This document shows positions 27,567 through 36,476 of a DNA stretch of 64,000 nucleotides, piece by piece; the first letter of the stretch is position 1; each line of letters begins with the position of its first letter. The notes beneath the pieces are model-generated. The model worked only from the letters and a program-made list of their open reading frames with translations, had not been told where the DNA came from and did not search any database. Origin of the DNA: Salibacterium halotolerans. GTDB taxonomy: Bacteria > Bacillota > Bacilli > Bacillales > Marinococcaceae. Made by a program: the position numbers and the translations under genes. The DNA lies in the NCBI RefSeq assembly GCF_900115625.1, contig NZ_FOXD01000014.1, positions 36,466 to 100,465 of the forward strand, written 5' to 3'.

Positions 27567-28104
27567 GTTTTAACGCCTCCTTGCGTTGGTTTAGTTCTTC
27601 GGTATAATACGTAAATTGTTCGTTGAAATAGTCGTCGTCTTCCAATAAATGGCGGAGTTCCGTTTTATCGTCCGCGGTTAGTTCCGCCGGTTCGTAGCCT
27701 TCTTCCTCTTCGATCCGGTACTTTATGGTAAAAATCCTAAACTTTACTCGGGCGATGTCTGTGCTTTCACCCTCATCGGTCATCACGTTGTACATGACAC
27801 AGAAGCAATACGCTTTAAACCTTGTCTCCGCATCTTCGCAGAATGACGCTACATCCACGTATCCTTTTGCGGCATCTAACTTCGCGGAATTATAAACCGG
27901 CAACAAGTCCCACGTTTCTTCTGCGATGGCTTCGTATTTCTTATATGCGTCCTGGATGATCTTCCCGCGGTACAAACACGCAAGGGAGAACACTTTCGGC
28001 ACAAATGCTTCCGGTGTTGGTTCCGGCACGGGTTCCGGTGTATCCCCCGATGCTTCTTTCGCTTCTTTCACCCGTCGCTTTATTTGGTCTAAATCCGGTA
28101 TCAT
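27550..28104 (-). CDS. Hypothetical element protein
   Basis: This 184-residue soluble, acidic protein has an ATG behind AACGGAGGTG. The N-terminal quarter is Pro-rich (DTPEPVPEPTPEAF); the remainder is predicted helical with ALCFCV-like aromatic and Cys residues (FKAYCFCVMYNV). I recognise no family. It lies between XkdR-like and terminase-like genes and so may be a structural or assembly protein. Confidence 0.7.
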   Translation of the reverse strand: MIPDLDQIKRRVKEAKEASGDTPEPVPEPTPEAFVPKVFSLACLYRGKIIQDAYKKYEAIAEETWDLLPVYNSAKLDAAKGYVDVASFCEDAETRFKAYCFCVMYNVMTDEGESTDIARVKFRIFTIKYRIEEEEGYEPAELTADDKTELRHLLEDDDYFNEQFTYYTEELNQRKEALKHEPNK

Positions 28105-28170
28105 CGTTTCACCTCCGTTATTAAAAAGAGGCCGGCCGACACTACGTCAGCCAGCGCTCCTTGTCGTTTC

Positions 28171-28557
28171 CTATATCGTGCCGACGACGTAAAATTCCTT
28201 ATCCGCCGCTGATACCTCGTGCATCGCGATAATAACGGTATCCCCGACTTTCAGCGGCGAGGGAATCGTTATCTCCGCCTCACCGTCTATTGCGTGAGAG
28301 TGGCCGTCCGCTGATTCCGTTGAAATCGACCGTATTGTCGTATTTACCGTCCGCTCCCGGAGATTCCGGTCGATGAACAGGTCGCCGTCGGCTTCTTCGA
28401 GGTCGAACGACTCGCCGGCCATACGGACGACAAGCGGCTCGACCGCCTTTACTTCGGCAAGTGTCAGCGTGACGTCCTTGTTGTAGCCGATCGAACGTAT
28501 AACCTGCACTAACTGCGATCTGCCGCTGCCTTCGATTCGTTCCGCTTTTACGCTCAT
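28171..28557 (-). CDS. Phage protein, XkdR/DUF2577-like
   Basis: This 128-residue protein ends with a beta-barrel-like segment LKVGDTVIIAMHEVSAADKE and FYVVGTI, and contains DGHSHAIDGEAEI. It resembles DUF2577/XkdR-type proteins, tail or baseplate hub components of PBSX-like phages. Its ATG abuts the stop of the tape-measure gene, which supports a tail-morphogenesis operon. Family assignment is by eye. Confidence 0.6.
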   Translation of the reverse strand: MSVKAERIEGSGRSQLVQVIRSIGYNKDVTLTLAEVKAVEPLVVRMAGESFDLEEADGDLFIDRNLRERTVNTTIRSISTESADGHSHAIDGEAEITIPSPLKVGDTVIIAMHEVSAADKEFYVVGTI

Positions 28558-30573
28558 TTACGCACCTGCCCCCTGAGATTCCCGTAATTCTAGTGCAATC
28601 TGTTTCGACAGCTTGTCGATGTCACTGTCGTTTCGGACGTACATATCGCCGCTAAAGATAACGTCACCGCCGGTACCTGCATGCGCGGACTGCCCGCCGC
28701 TTTTGCCTCCGGAAACTCGCCCGGCTGTTGCTGATGCTGCAACTCCGGACGCCTGCGACCGCCCGCCTGCACTTACCGGTTGGTACGGTGTGTCGTCAAA
28801 GCCGCTTTCCGCCGGCTGTTGTCGGTCGGATAATGCGGACGTAACGTTGTTCAGACCGTGGTCGCGGAGGACTTTCGCCTGTTGATGCGGCACAATCATC
28901 TCCCCTTTGTGTAGCGCCGCATGGAAGTTATTTCTAGGAATTCGGTTCATCCCATGGAAGGCATGTCTGTCCGCTTGTTCGCCTCCGCCGCCGAATAAAT
29001 TGCCGGCGGCGCTCGCTATTCCACCGAGGTCAGGCATCGAAAAGTTCGATAACATCCCCGTAAAATCCTGCCACGCGCCTTTAACGTCCCTGATGAAGCC
29101 GAGCAACGGGTCGAAGAAGTTGCTGACCGCTGTGCCGGCTGACTTCAAAGCCGATCCGACAGCTTCTTTTACGTTATTCCATATCGTCTTTGTCTTGTTC
29201 CAAATCGACGTGAACGCGCTCTTGATGGCCGACCACAGCTTCTTCACCGCGGCTCGTCCTTCGTCCCAATTCCGCCATAAATAAATCCCGGCCATGACAA
29301 GACCTGAAATGAGCGTAATAATCGCGCCTATCGGGTTCGCCCGCATAGCCATGTTTACGAATAACATCGCGCCTCGTACGGCCATTAGAACCGTCTTTAA
29401 TGTCCGGAATATCGCGACACCGGCGGAAACTATAGACGTTATTGTCGATATAATCTTAATGCCGGCGATGGCCGAGATAACGCCAAGAACGACCGTCTTC
29501 ACCGCGCTCATATTGTTTTTCAGGAACGTCCCGGCGTCCGACAACATATCGAGTCCTTGCTTCGCCGTTTTCGACGTATTCAGCCATTCCGCAAAGCTGG
29601 ACGCGAGATTAAGGACTGTCGTCGACAACGGGGCTAACGCGGTAAGAAGTTTACCGACGAAGCCGACGATGTTTCCGATGGTATCCATTAATACCGGCCC
29701 ATTCTTCCGCGCGTAGTCGATGAAACTCTTAAACCCATTCGACCCGGCGAGGCCTTCCGCCCACGACCGGAATTTTTCGGTTAAGTTCGTCAGACCGTTC
29801 CCGACGTCATTCGAGACAGGCGCGAAAGCCTTTAATATCTCCATAAAGCCGACGAAAAGGTTTCCGGCTGACGAAAGAATCGTGTTCAGCCCCTGACCGA
29901 CGTTATTGTTGATATAATCGAAAAACGACTGTACCTGATCGGTTTGGAACGACCTATTTACCCTCGCAAGAAAATCGCCTAATATCTGCGATGTCGTCGA
30001 AATGGCCGGCTTGATCCCTTCCATTGTCTTCTGAATAAGCGTCAGGCTTTCGTTAAAGGTTCGGAGAACTGGTTCCTCGAAACCCGCTACGAAATCGCCC
30101 CACCACGACTTAAACTCCGTTAACTTCGTAATTGCGTTTTGCTGCGCGCCAGTAACGCCTTCCATCGCCTTCTGCAATTCCGCTTGTGCGTCCGCCCTTG
30201 CCGATGACGACGAGGCATTCGCTATTTCCTTTTCCAACTCTGCGATTTGCTCCTGCTTTTCGATGACTCCGCCGATAGCACTCGTGGCCACCGCGCCGAA
30301 TCCGACAGCCCCGGCACCAGCCGCCGAGAATGACGACGCAAGGCCGCCAAGCGCCACGGTAGCCGGTCCGACTGTCGCCGGAACAGCCGTGATTGCGCCT
30401 GTGGCCAGCGTCATTTTACGGCGGAAATCGGCACTTGCATCCGCGGTAAAGCCGAGCGCATCGCCTAGCCCCGATATCTCTTTATTTGCTTTCTTCGCCT
30501 GTTTTGCGGCGTTACGGATTTTCCCCGACATATCATCGCGAAGCCGGAGATGGGCGGTTAAATCATATGCCAT
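28558..30573 (-). CDS. Tail tape-measure-like protein
   Basis: This 671-residue protein has the tape-measure layout: charged helical N terminus (about 1-60), Ala/Gly-rich segment (about 60-105), long amphipathic helices, hydrophobic stretches about 370-440 (VVLGVISAIAGIKIISTI and NPIGAIITLISGLVMAGIYL), then repeated aromatic helices (IWNKTKTIWNNVKEAVG) and a Gly/Ser-rich C terminus. It is short for a tape measure, which would mean a short tail if functional. It also contains the HKGEMIVPHQQAKVL motif frequently seen near the C terminus of these proteins. Confidence 0.8.
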   Translation of the reverse strand: MAYDLTAHLRLRDDMSGKIRNAAKQAKKANKEISGLGDALGFTADASADFRRKMTLATGAITAVPATVGPATVALGGLASSFSAAGAGAVGFGAVATSAIGGVIEKQEQIAELEKEIANASSSSARADAQAELQKAMEGVTGAQQNAITKLTEFKSWWGDFVAGFEEPVLRTFNESLTLIQKTMEGIKPAISTTSQILGDFLARVNRSFQTDQVQSFFDYINNNVGQGLNTILSSAGNLFVGFMEILKAFAPVSNDVGNGLTNLTEKFRSWAEGLAGSNGFKSFIDYARKNGPVLMDTIGNIVGFVGKLLTALAPLSTTVLNLASSFAEWLNTSKTAKQGLDMLSDAGTFLKNNMSAVKTVVLGVISAIAGIKIISTITSIVSAGVAIFRTLKTVLMAVRGAMLFVNMAMRANPIGAIITLISGLVMAGIYLWRNWDEGRAAVKKLWSAIKSAFTSIWNKTKTIWNNVKEAVGSALKSAGTAVSNFFDPLLGFIRDVKGAWQDFTGMLSNFSMPDLGGIASAAGNLFGGGGEQADRHAFHGMNRIPRNNFHAALHKGEMIVPHQQAKVLRDHGLNNVTSALSDRQQPAESGFDDTPYQPVSAGGRSQASGVAASATAGRVSGGKSGGQSAHAGTGGDVIFSGDMYVRNDSDIDKLSKQIALELRESQGAGA

Positions 30574-30898
30574 GTCCGCTCACCTCCGTTATTCTCCGAT
30601 CCATGTAACGCTGGAAAGCCGATGAAGCAGCGATACTGTTCCGGTCTACTTTCGATGCTTCTTCGTCGCGTTTCCGTTTGCTTTTCGTGCGTGTCATCTT
30701 TTCCGCGGCGTTTATCGTTTTGACGAGCAGCCGTCCGAACTCTACCGCGTCGGGGTCGTTGACTGTCCGAAGTTTGGCGGCCTTGCCCCGGAGCGTTTGC
30801 AGCGTGGACTTATCGGCGCGTCCCGTGATGACGTCGTTTACGTTGTCGAGTTCCGCGTGGACTTCTCGTAGCAAATCGAATATTTGTTCGTCTGTCAT
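30563..30898 (-). CDS. Hypothetical protein upstream of the tape-measure gene
   Basis: A 111-residue, highly charged, helical protein starting at ATG 30898 behind ACGGAGGA. Its end overlaps the tape-measure start by 11 bp. In tailed phages this slot usually encodes a tail assembly chaperone, so that role is possible. No frameshift extension was looked for beyond the overlap. Confidence 0.65.
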   Translation of the reverse strand: MTDEQIFDLLREVHAELDNVNDVITGRADKSTLQTLRGKAAKLRTVNDPDAVEFGRLLVKTINAAEKMTRTKSKRKRDEEASKVDRNSIAASSAFQRYMDRRITEVSGHGI

Positions 30899-31007
30899 CG
30901 GTTATTCCTCCGTTTCTTTCCTTAAAGTGGCCGCTGTTAAGGGCGCCTATGCCAGTACGTTAAGCTGCTCGCGTAGGAGAGAGAGAGAGCGGTCATCGCA
31001 GCGTTTA

Positions 31008-31505
31008 TCAGCCTTCAAATATCGCTTTAACCTCGTCAAAAATCGTCTTTTGGGCGGTTTGTGACAGGTATTCCTCGTTTAATTCGGCCACTTTCGCGAG
31101 AATATCCGACCCTTTTTGCCCGATACTGGAGATTGCGCTGTCATCATGGGCGATCATCGCATCAAAGTCGTCCTGGTACGTCAGGATTTCTGCGCCTAGT
31201 GTCCGATCCTGCTCGCCGGCTTTTAGCTTCGTTTTATATTGGCCGTAAAGCCGGGCGATGTGTTCAAGCGTTTGGGCCGCAAGTTTTTCTTGATATTCCG
31301 TTTTTGCGGCGGCATAAAAAGCAGCGGAGGATTCTTTTTCCGTCCGCTGCGCCTGTCCGTATAGATGTTCGAGGTTTTCCATAGTGCCGACGAACCTGCC
31401 GTAAAGATTGACTTTGCTTAGGTCTTTCTCCGCCGGCACGCGGTTTAGTACGTCCATGTCGTTCGTAATTTCCGTAAAATGGTTGCCTGGAATATTAATG
31501 TTCAT
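31008..31505 (-). CDS. Hypothetical helical element protein
   Basis: A 165-residue protein predicted to be almost entirely alpha-helical after the first 25 residues. It contains LAAQTLEHIARLYGQYKTKL and no Cys or membrane segment. It starts 2 bp after the upstream gene, in the same operon. No family recognised. Confidence 0.65.
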   Translation of the reverse strand: MNINIPGNHFTEITNDMDVLNRVPAEKDLSKVNLYGRFVGTMENLEHLYGQAQRTEKESSAAFYAAAKTEYQEKLAAQTLEHIARLYGQYKTKLKAGEQDRTLGAEILTYQDDFDAMIAHDDSAISSIGQKGSDILAKVAELNEEYLSQTAQKTIFDEVKAIFEG

Positions 31506-31507
31506 GA

Positions 31508-32377
31508 TTATACACCCGCTCCTTTTCTCATAATAGCATCGGCTCCGGCCTGTCTTACGCGTTCTTGTTCCGCTCTTTCGTCCGCGCGTTTTTGCGCGTC
31601 TAGTTCTTCGTCCACATATGGTTTCGGCGCTTCGTCCGGCATCGCTTCGAAGATTTCAGAGGTGCGGTCGATAAATTGGACGTTATCATCTCCCATTATT
31701 GGCCGGAATTTAGCTTTTTGCGATAAAGTTGAATCTTTTTCCATTAAAGGGTTCAAGAAGAAGTTTTCCTCGCCCATCCTCTCGTTTGTTTCCTCGTACA
31801 ATTGACGGGCCTCTTTAACTTCCGATGGTTCAATGTCCTGGAATTTTTTATAAAGTTCCGTTTTAAGTTTACTGGTATCTTGTCCAGCATCTGATAATAT
31901 CGATGATGTCAGTTCCGCAAAATCTTCCTGAAAGACGCTTCTATAATAAGGATCATCATAAGTATCAATAAACTTTTCTAGTTTTTCTTTGGCGCGATTG
32001 GAATTAGGTTCAAGCATAATTTCCGTTTTCAATCTTTTGTAATCTTGTTCGAACCTTTCTACCTCATAACCTCTAGGCTTTTTCGGTTTTTGGTAAGCCA
32101 GTTCTCTTGCAATACGGTTGGCCTTTTGTACTTCCACGTTGTGCTGCTCTTTTCTATTATGCATTTGCCTAAAAGCGTGCAAAGCAAATTCAGCCTGAAA
32201 CTCCTTTTTTTCCTCCTGCTTTCCTTCTTCCGATAGTTTGGTATTTCCGTTTATTTGATCGATTTGTTGTTTACCGTCTTTGTATAATTGTGCTAAAAAT
32301 CCCATATTGCCGGCTTTAATTTCATGTGCGGTCATGAGGTGCTGTTTTGCATCTTCCAATGTTTTGTTTTTTAACAT
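31508..32377 (-). CDS. Hypothetical coiled-coil element protein
   Basis: A 289-residue, very charged protein rich in Lys, Glu and Gln with coiled-coil character throughout (for example EEGKQEEKKEFQAEFALHAF and AQKRADERAEQERVRQAG). It has no membrane segment and no recognised domain. Scaffold-like or DNA-associated roles are possible. ATG 32377 follows GAGGAGAGG. Codon use is more AT-rich than its neighbours between about 31700 and 32300. Confidence 0.65.
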   Translation of the reverse strand: MLKNKTLEDAKQHLMTAHEIKAGNMGFLAQLYKDGKQQIDQINGNTKLSEEGKQEEKKEFQAEFALHAFRQMHNRKEQHNVEVQKANRIARELAYQKPKKPRGYEVERFEQDYKRLKTEIMLEPNSNRAKEKLEKFIDTYDDPYYRSVFQEDFAELTSSILSDAGQDTSKLKTELYKKFQDIEPSEVKEARQLYEETNERMGEENFFLNPLMEKDSTLSQKAKFRPIMGDDNVQFIDRTSEIFEAMPDEAPKPYVDEELDAQKRADERAEQERVRQAGADAIMRKGAGV

Positions 32378-32397
32378 AACTGATCCTCTCCTCTTAA

Positions 32398-32872
32398 TTA
32401 TTGATTGATATTAGTGTTCAGTTCTCTGACGTGCGTGTACCTCATTTCCTGCGCCAAATGCTGCGCCTCTTCCAACGCCTTGCTTCCGGCAAACGACAGC
32501 CAAATACCGGGAAACTCCGTTTGTTTCCTCGCAACAACCTCGGCTGTCTCGTAGTCTATGACGTGGATATTCGCGGTAATGTTGCCCGGCTCGCCGTCGT
32601 CCTTCTCGGCCAATTTAACGGACAATATGCATTCATTTTCGGCGATTTCCACGGTATGACCGCCTCCTATCTGACCGCGGTTTACGGTCAACCTCAAATG
32701 TCTGCTGGAAACGTACGCAAGACAGCCGGATTTTCGGCCGCCGGAGGTGCGCAAAGTCCTCGCTATTTTCAACGAGCCAGTGGACGAACGGCGAATACAT
32801 ATCATCCGGCCTCGTTCCTCCGTGTTCCTTTATTTCGCTTCGTTTGTCTAAATCGAGACGTTTGCCGGCCAT
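32398..32872 (-). pseudogene. Element gene with an apparent one-base frameshift
   Basis: Translation from ATG 32872 (behind AAGGAGTGAGG) gives MAGKRLDLDKRSEIKEHGG through EDFAHLRRP, then drifts into implausible Arg-rich sequence. From about 32745 the +1 frame gives a coherent tail (SGCLAYVSSRHLRLTVN and then DGEPGNITANIHVIDYETAE) ending at 32398. The break lies at a GAAAA run near 32740. The 475-bp span is one base too long for a single frame. This could be a real mutation, a sequencing error or programmed +1 shifting. The intact product would be about 157 residues, of unknown function. Confidence 0.6.
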
Positions 32873-33005
32873 TTTCCCTCACTCCTTATGTCACGCAATA
32901 GACCCCGCATTTTGGCGTTCCCCCTCCATTAATACTCGATAGAATATAACGTCGCTGTGTGCCTTTAATTTTGCGGCTCACGCCCGCGTTTGGGCTTCGA
33001 TTGCG

Positions 33006-33362
33006 TTACGTTGTAGCCCGTTTATTCCGCCGCAATTCCCGCTGCCGTTTCCGCGCCTGTTCTTTCTGCGTTTCGGCCCGGCAATCGCCGCAATATTTCT
33101 GCGCGTTTGACTTCGGATGGAATGGCTCGCCGCACTTTCGACAGTCCGGCAAATCTTCGCCGGTTCCGGTTGATCGCCAGTATCTCGCTTCCAGCGTTTC
33201 GTCCGCGGGCAATACGCAGTTTTCGAAGTACGGGCAGCGTTTAATTTCGTCGGACGACTTATCGAAAAATACGCAAGGTCTATCGAGAAGACAGTTACCG
33301 TCGCCTGCGTAGGTTGCGCATTGTTCCGATGCCTGCCGCTTTAGGTCCTCCCGTAGTGACAT
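33006..33362 (-). CDS. Cysteine-rich phage protein (VLP-domain-like)
   Basis: This 118-residue protein has about eight Cys in pairs: QCATYAGDGNCLLDRPC and KRCPYFENCVLP in the N-terminal half, and a zinc ribbon CRKCGEPFHPKSNAQKYC-GDC near 73-94, followed by a very basic tail (QRELRRNKRATT). This resembles the Cys-rich VLP proteins found in Bacillus phages and plasmids. Metal and nucleic-acid binding are likely. Confidence 0.7.
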   Translation of the reverse strand: MSLREDLKRQASEQCATYAGDGNCLLDRPCVFFDKSSDEIKRCPYFENCVLPADETLEARYWRSTGTGEDLPDCRKCGEPFHPKSNAQKYCGDCRAETQKEQARKRQRELRRNKRATT

Positions 33363-33396
33363 AACGGATTACCTCGGCTTTTTCTTAGATTAGTAG

Positions 33397-33426
33397 TTGA
33401 CATGTACCTCTCTCTTATCGTAAAAT
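33397..33426 (+). promoter_or_regulatory. Plus-strand promoter antisense to the XRE gene
   Basis: A consensus-like TTGACA (33397-33402), 18 nt, TAAAAT (33421-33426) points into the 3' end of the minus-strand XRE gene. It has no plus-strand gene to serve. Confidence 0.5.
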
Positions 33427-33469
33427 AAAAATGGATAATAGTATAAACTAATAAATACAGAGCAAAAAA

Positions 33470-33682
33470 TTAAATCAGCATCTTCGAGCGCTCCAATACT
33501 TCTATAAATTCACCGTCGATTTCAAATATCTTCGCAATAGCCATACGGATTCTGTCAGAGGGTTCGACGCGGCCGTTTTCAATTTGGCTCAACCAGGAAA
33601 CGCCTATGCCGGTTTCATCGGCAAACTCTCTTTGTGTCATTCCGAGGTATAAACGAACTGCCTTCACCGTAGTTCCATTCAT
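33470..33682 (-). CDS. XRE-family regulator
   Basis: This 70-residue single-domain helix-turn-helix protein (VRLYLGMTQREFADETG, then VSWLSQIENGRVEPS) is of the Cro/CI type. It starts at ATG 33682 behind AAAGGAGGGG. It has no sensor or dimerisation domain, so it is a Cro-like regulator of the element. A strong promoter faces its 3' end on the opposite strand. Confidence 0.85.
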   Translation of the reverse strand: MNGTTVKAVRLYLGMTQREFADETGIGVSWLSQIENGRVEPSDRIRMAIAKIFEIDGEFIEVLERSKMLI

Positions 33683-33790
33683 TTACATTCCCCTCCTTTA
33701 ATTATTTTTCATAAACTTTTAGTTAATGTTCAAAAAAAAGAGCGTTTCCTGCCCTCTACTCTACATAGGGTTTTATCTTTACTAAAATGC

Positions 33791-34564
33791 CTAATATGAT
33801 GCGGTTTTCCGGTTATTTTTTAAGTTCATTACGTACCCACAATGTGAAAATGCCGGCTGCTTAAAACTCCGCATCACGTCGCAGTATTTCTGCTTGAGAT
33901 CATGCGCGTAATATGCCTGACCGCAGCACTCGCAAACTCGCACCCGATCCGTATCCAACCGGCGAATCTTCACGCGTACTTCCGACTCAGCACCGCGGGA
34001 ACCACCGGCATACTTGCGCGGATTCTGCTTCGCGGTATCAATAAGCGCAATAAGGCTGTCGGGATCGGACGCGTTATCTTTCGGAAACAGTTCGTCCTCC
34101 ACCGGGTTATCCAGCGCGTGAGCCATCTTATCTTCGTTAATCGAATACGGATCAAACGCAGCCGGCCATTCTTCGTCCATGTCTCCGGCTTCCCCGTCGA
34201 GCATTAACGTCCGTTCGTTTTCTTTCCGTGCTCCTTCTTGCCGCCACTCCGTTTCCGCGTTGTAGACCGGATAATCTTCGGATCGTTCCGCGACCTGGTC
34301 GACGTCGAGGAGATAGTCGGTGATGACGTTGATTAATTCGGATTCTGCGCCTTTTTTCGTCAGTTTCGGATGCCGCATCGTCCAGCGTTCTAACGGCCAT
34401 ACGGTCCCGCCCTCGGCGTCCGTGTTCGTGACACCTTTCGCGCGGAAGTCGGCGAATAACGCCTCGATCCTTTGCTGGCGCGTTGCTGTGTCCGACTTGG
34501 CCGGTTGCGGAGTTTCGTACCACAGGCGGCGGATTTGTTCGGTGGCGTATCGGTATAATTCCAT
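33791..34564 (-). CDS. Hypothetical element protein with C-terminal Cys-His cluster
   Basis: A 257-residue protein starting at ATG 34564 behind GAGGAGG. An N-terminal helical part, an acidic middle (DGEAGDMDEEWPAAFDPYSI) and a C-terminal CECCGQAYYAHDLKQKYC with a later HCGY suggest a zinc-bound DNA-binding end. No family recognised. Confidence 0.7.
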   Translation of the reverse strand: MELYRYATEQIRRLWYETPQPAKSDTATRQQRIEALFADFRAKGVTNTDAEGGTVWPLERWTMRHPKLTKKGAESELINVITDYLLDVDQVAERSEDYPVYNAETEWRQEGARKENERTLMLDGEAGDMDEEWPAAFDPYSINEDKMAHALDNPVEDELFPKDNASDPDSLIALIDTAKQNPRKYAGGSRGAESEVRVKIRRLDTDRVRVCECCGQAYYAHDLKQKYCDVMRSFKQPAFSHCGYVMNLKNNRKTASY

Positions 34565-34914
34565 GTTCCGGCGTCCTCCTCTCTATCGTGACGGCGTGAC
34601 GGCCGCCATAACTTTCTTTTCTTTTTACGGCCTGTATTTTTCTTTTCTTTGAAAGATTTGCGCGAAAGTGTATCTACCCGTCCTTCCGTGTATTATCGTA
34701 TATACGGTCTGACGCGGAAGGGTTTATACATCCGAAATATGGCGTTTGAATAGTAGTACGACGACATGAACGAAAGTGAATGTCGTTAAGGGAACGAAAG
34801 TGACCGCTAGTCTTTTTAACTCTTGTTCGGTAAATCTCGTTAAAATAAATCTAGTTAGCCGGTAATTATCGCCCTTCCCCACCGGTAATTTTTACGGTTG
34901 CATGACAGTAATTT
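34565..34914. other. Gene-free stretch with short repeats
   Basis: No gene seen. GAACGAAAGTGA occurs twice (34771-34782 and 34794-34805), with a related GCGAAAGTGTA further left near 34671. On the right three CCGGTAATT-type repeats, two in opposite orientation (CCGGTAATTTTTACGG and CAGTAATTTTTACCGG), end at the stop of the next gene and could form a terminator hairpin or iterons. Confidence 0.5.
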
Positions 34915-35358
34915 TTACCGGTAGCCATTCGCCGACAGCCACCTTTGTGCCGATCTATCCCGTTCCGATTGTTCCTGCGCGAGCCGATCCAGGTAATTCC
35001 GTTCTGCTTGCGGGGAGGATGCGAATAATTCGTCACGGGTCAGCGGAACAAACGGGACATATACGCGCCCCTGCGATGTGTCGCTGTAATCGATCAACCC
35101 AACGTCTCGGAGCGTCGATAGATGAGCGCTTGTCGTTTTCTCATTTCGGCCATAATGTCGCGCTAATCTCATCACCGACGGGTACGCGTATCCATAATCA
35201 ACGTTATAGAAGTCGACGATTAAGGCGTAAAGGTAATTCATTTCCGCGCGGTATCCGTCTACGTGGATATACCAGGTAAGGTCGGAAGGCAACCGGATAA
35301 AATGGCCGATGCCCTCCGATTTATCGTAAACCTGACCGGAACTTTCGATTATCGGCAT
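34915..35358 (-). CDS. Winged-helix replication-type protein (HTH_36-like)
   Basis: This 147-residue protein has a winged-helix centre (YGYAYPSVMRLARHYGRNEK and then TTSAHLSTLRDVGLIDY) resembling the N-terminal HTH of phage and plasmid replication initiators. ATG 35358 follows AAGGAG. The N-terminal FIRLPSDLTWYIHVDG is beta-rich. It could initiate replication from the repeats just downstream or act as a regulator. Confidence 0.7.
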   Translation of the reverse strand: MPIIESSGQVYDKSEGIGHFIRLPSDLTWYIHVDGYRAEMNYLYALIVDFYNVDYGYAYPSVMRLARHYGRNEKTTSAHLSTLRDVGLIDYSDTSQGRVYVPFVPLTRDELFASSPQAERNYLDRLAQEQSERDRSAQRWLSANGYR

Positions 35359-35362
35359 GTGT

Positions 35363-35902
35363 TCACGCTCCTTGTTTTTCTTTTTCCGCATTTTCTTTCA
35401 GAATCATAGCAAGTTCCATCGTATCTCCTAACTTGTTATCCCGCATATCTCGAATCTGTTTAAGATCATATTCAAACCTTTCTATTTTCTTTTTTAGGAT
35501 CCTACGACTTATAAAACCTGCTGCTTTATAAAATTCATGGATTTCCTCTTGTGTTTCTTCTGCTGCCTTTATTAAATTATCTATCTCATGAAACTCTCTT
35601 TTTGTTTCTGCATATTCGGGATACTCCCATTCTAATACGCTATCAATAAATTCATTGATGATATTAAATACATTAACTCGTGTTCCGCCTAAAGTGGACA
35701 TACCTTCTTCCTGTCTATCAAAGATGAATATTTGACTTATCCTCTCGCCTGTAAACACCTCGTGCAAATAAATACGGGGGTTTAGCAAATCTTTTTCCTC
35801 AATGACCTGAATATAACGTTCTTTACCTTGCGTTGTTTCAACTTCCGGAGTGAGTATAGGATTATCTTCAATCGCTTCTTTGATTTCTTCGAATATCTTC
35901 AT
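35363..35902 (-). CDS. Hypothetical helical element protein
   Basis: A 179-residue acidic protein with an N-terminal beta-like half (RIYLHEVFTGERISQIFIFD) and a coiled-coil C-terminal half (residues 100-179). It ends 4 bp before the replication-type gene starts. ATG 35902 has GGGAGAGG. Its AT content is higher than that of the flanking genes, hinting at separate origin. No family recognised. Confidence 0.65.
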   Translation of the reverse strand: MKIFEEIKEAIEDNPILTPEVETTQGKERYIQVIEEKDLLNPRIYLHEVFTGERISQIFIFDRQEEGMSTLGGTRVNVFNIINEFIDSVLEWEYPEYAETKREFHEIDNLIKAAEETQEEIHEFYKAAGFISRRILKKKIERFEYDLKQIRDMRDNKLGDTMELAMILKENAEKEKQGA

Positions 35903-36043
35903 AATTATCGAACCTCTCCCTTAATTAGTTGTGGTGGCGACAGGCCGCGGAAACCTGCCGCCGCAGATGTTCTTCGGATTCGGCGAAACGATGACGGACG
36001 CTCTCACCCTCCGGCCATTTTGCGCAACCTTCATCGGAACATA

Positions 36044-36409
36044 TTAACCCTTAATCTTTTCGGCGTTCACTCGATGCTGTTTCCTCAACTCTTCCGCAGC
36101 AAATTCCAACGCATCCGCTAGACCTTCCGCGTAACCCGTTTGAAATTTTAGAGCCTCGAAAAAAGGCGACCCGAAATTGGTTAGTGTCTGCCGGTCTTGT
36201 CCTACGAAGTCAATATCGAGTTTACACGGTATCCAACCGCCTTCCTCCATAAATTCCGGATTGAGGCCTAGTGTAATTTCTGAGACACCCGAAATACCGT
36301 TATCCGCTTCCTCTTGCGGTACTGGATCGGTAGTATGTACCGAAACCTCGAAATCACCGCATTGTTTTGTCGAGACTCCTTTTCTAAAATCCACCGGTCT
36401 TAATGCCAT
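36044..36409 (-). CDS. Hypothetical element protein
   Basis: A 121-residue acidic protein starting at ATG 36409 behind AAAGGGAGC. It contains TTDPVPQEEADNGISG and a C-terminal helix with FEALKFQTGYAEGLADALEF. No membrane segment or known motif. It sits in the early-type minus-strand cluster. Confidence 0.65.
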   Translation of the reverse strand: MALRPVDFRKGVSTKQCGDFEVSVHTTDPVPQEEADNGISGVSEITLGLNPEFMEEGGWIPCKLDIDFVGQDRQTLTNFGSPFFEALKFQTGYAEGLADALEFAAEELRKQHRVNAEKIKG

Positions 36410-36476
36410 AATCAATCGCTCCCTTTCTTAATTTTATTAATATTCATTCTCTTTCTCCTGCCAACATATCTAATTT

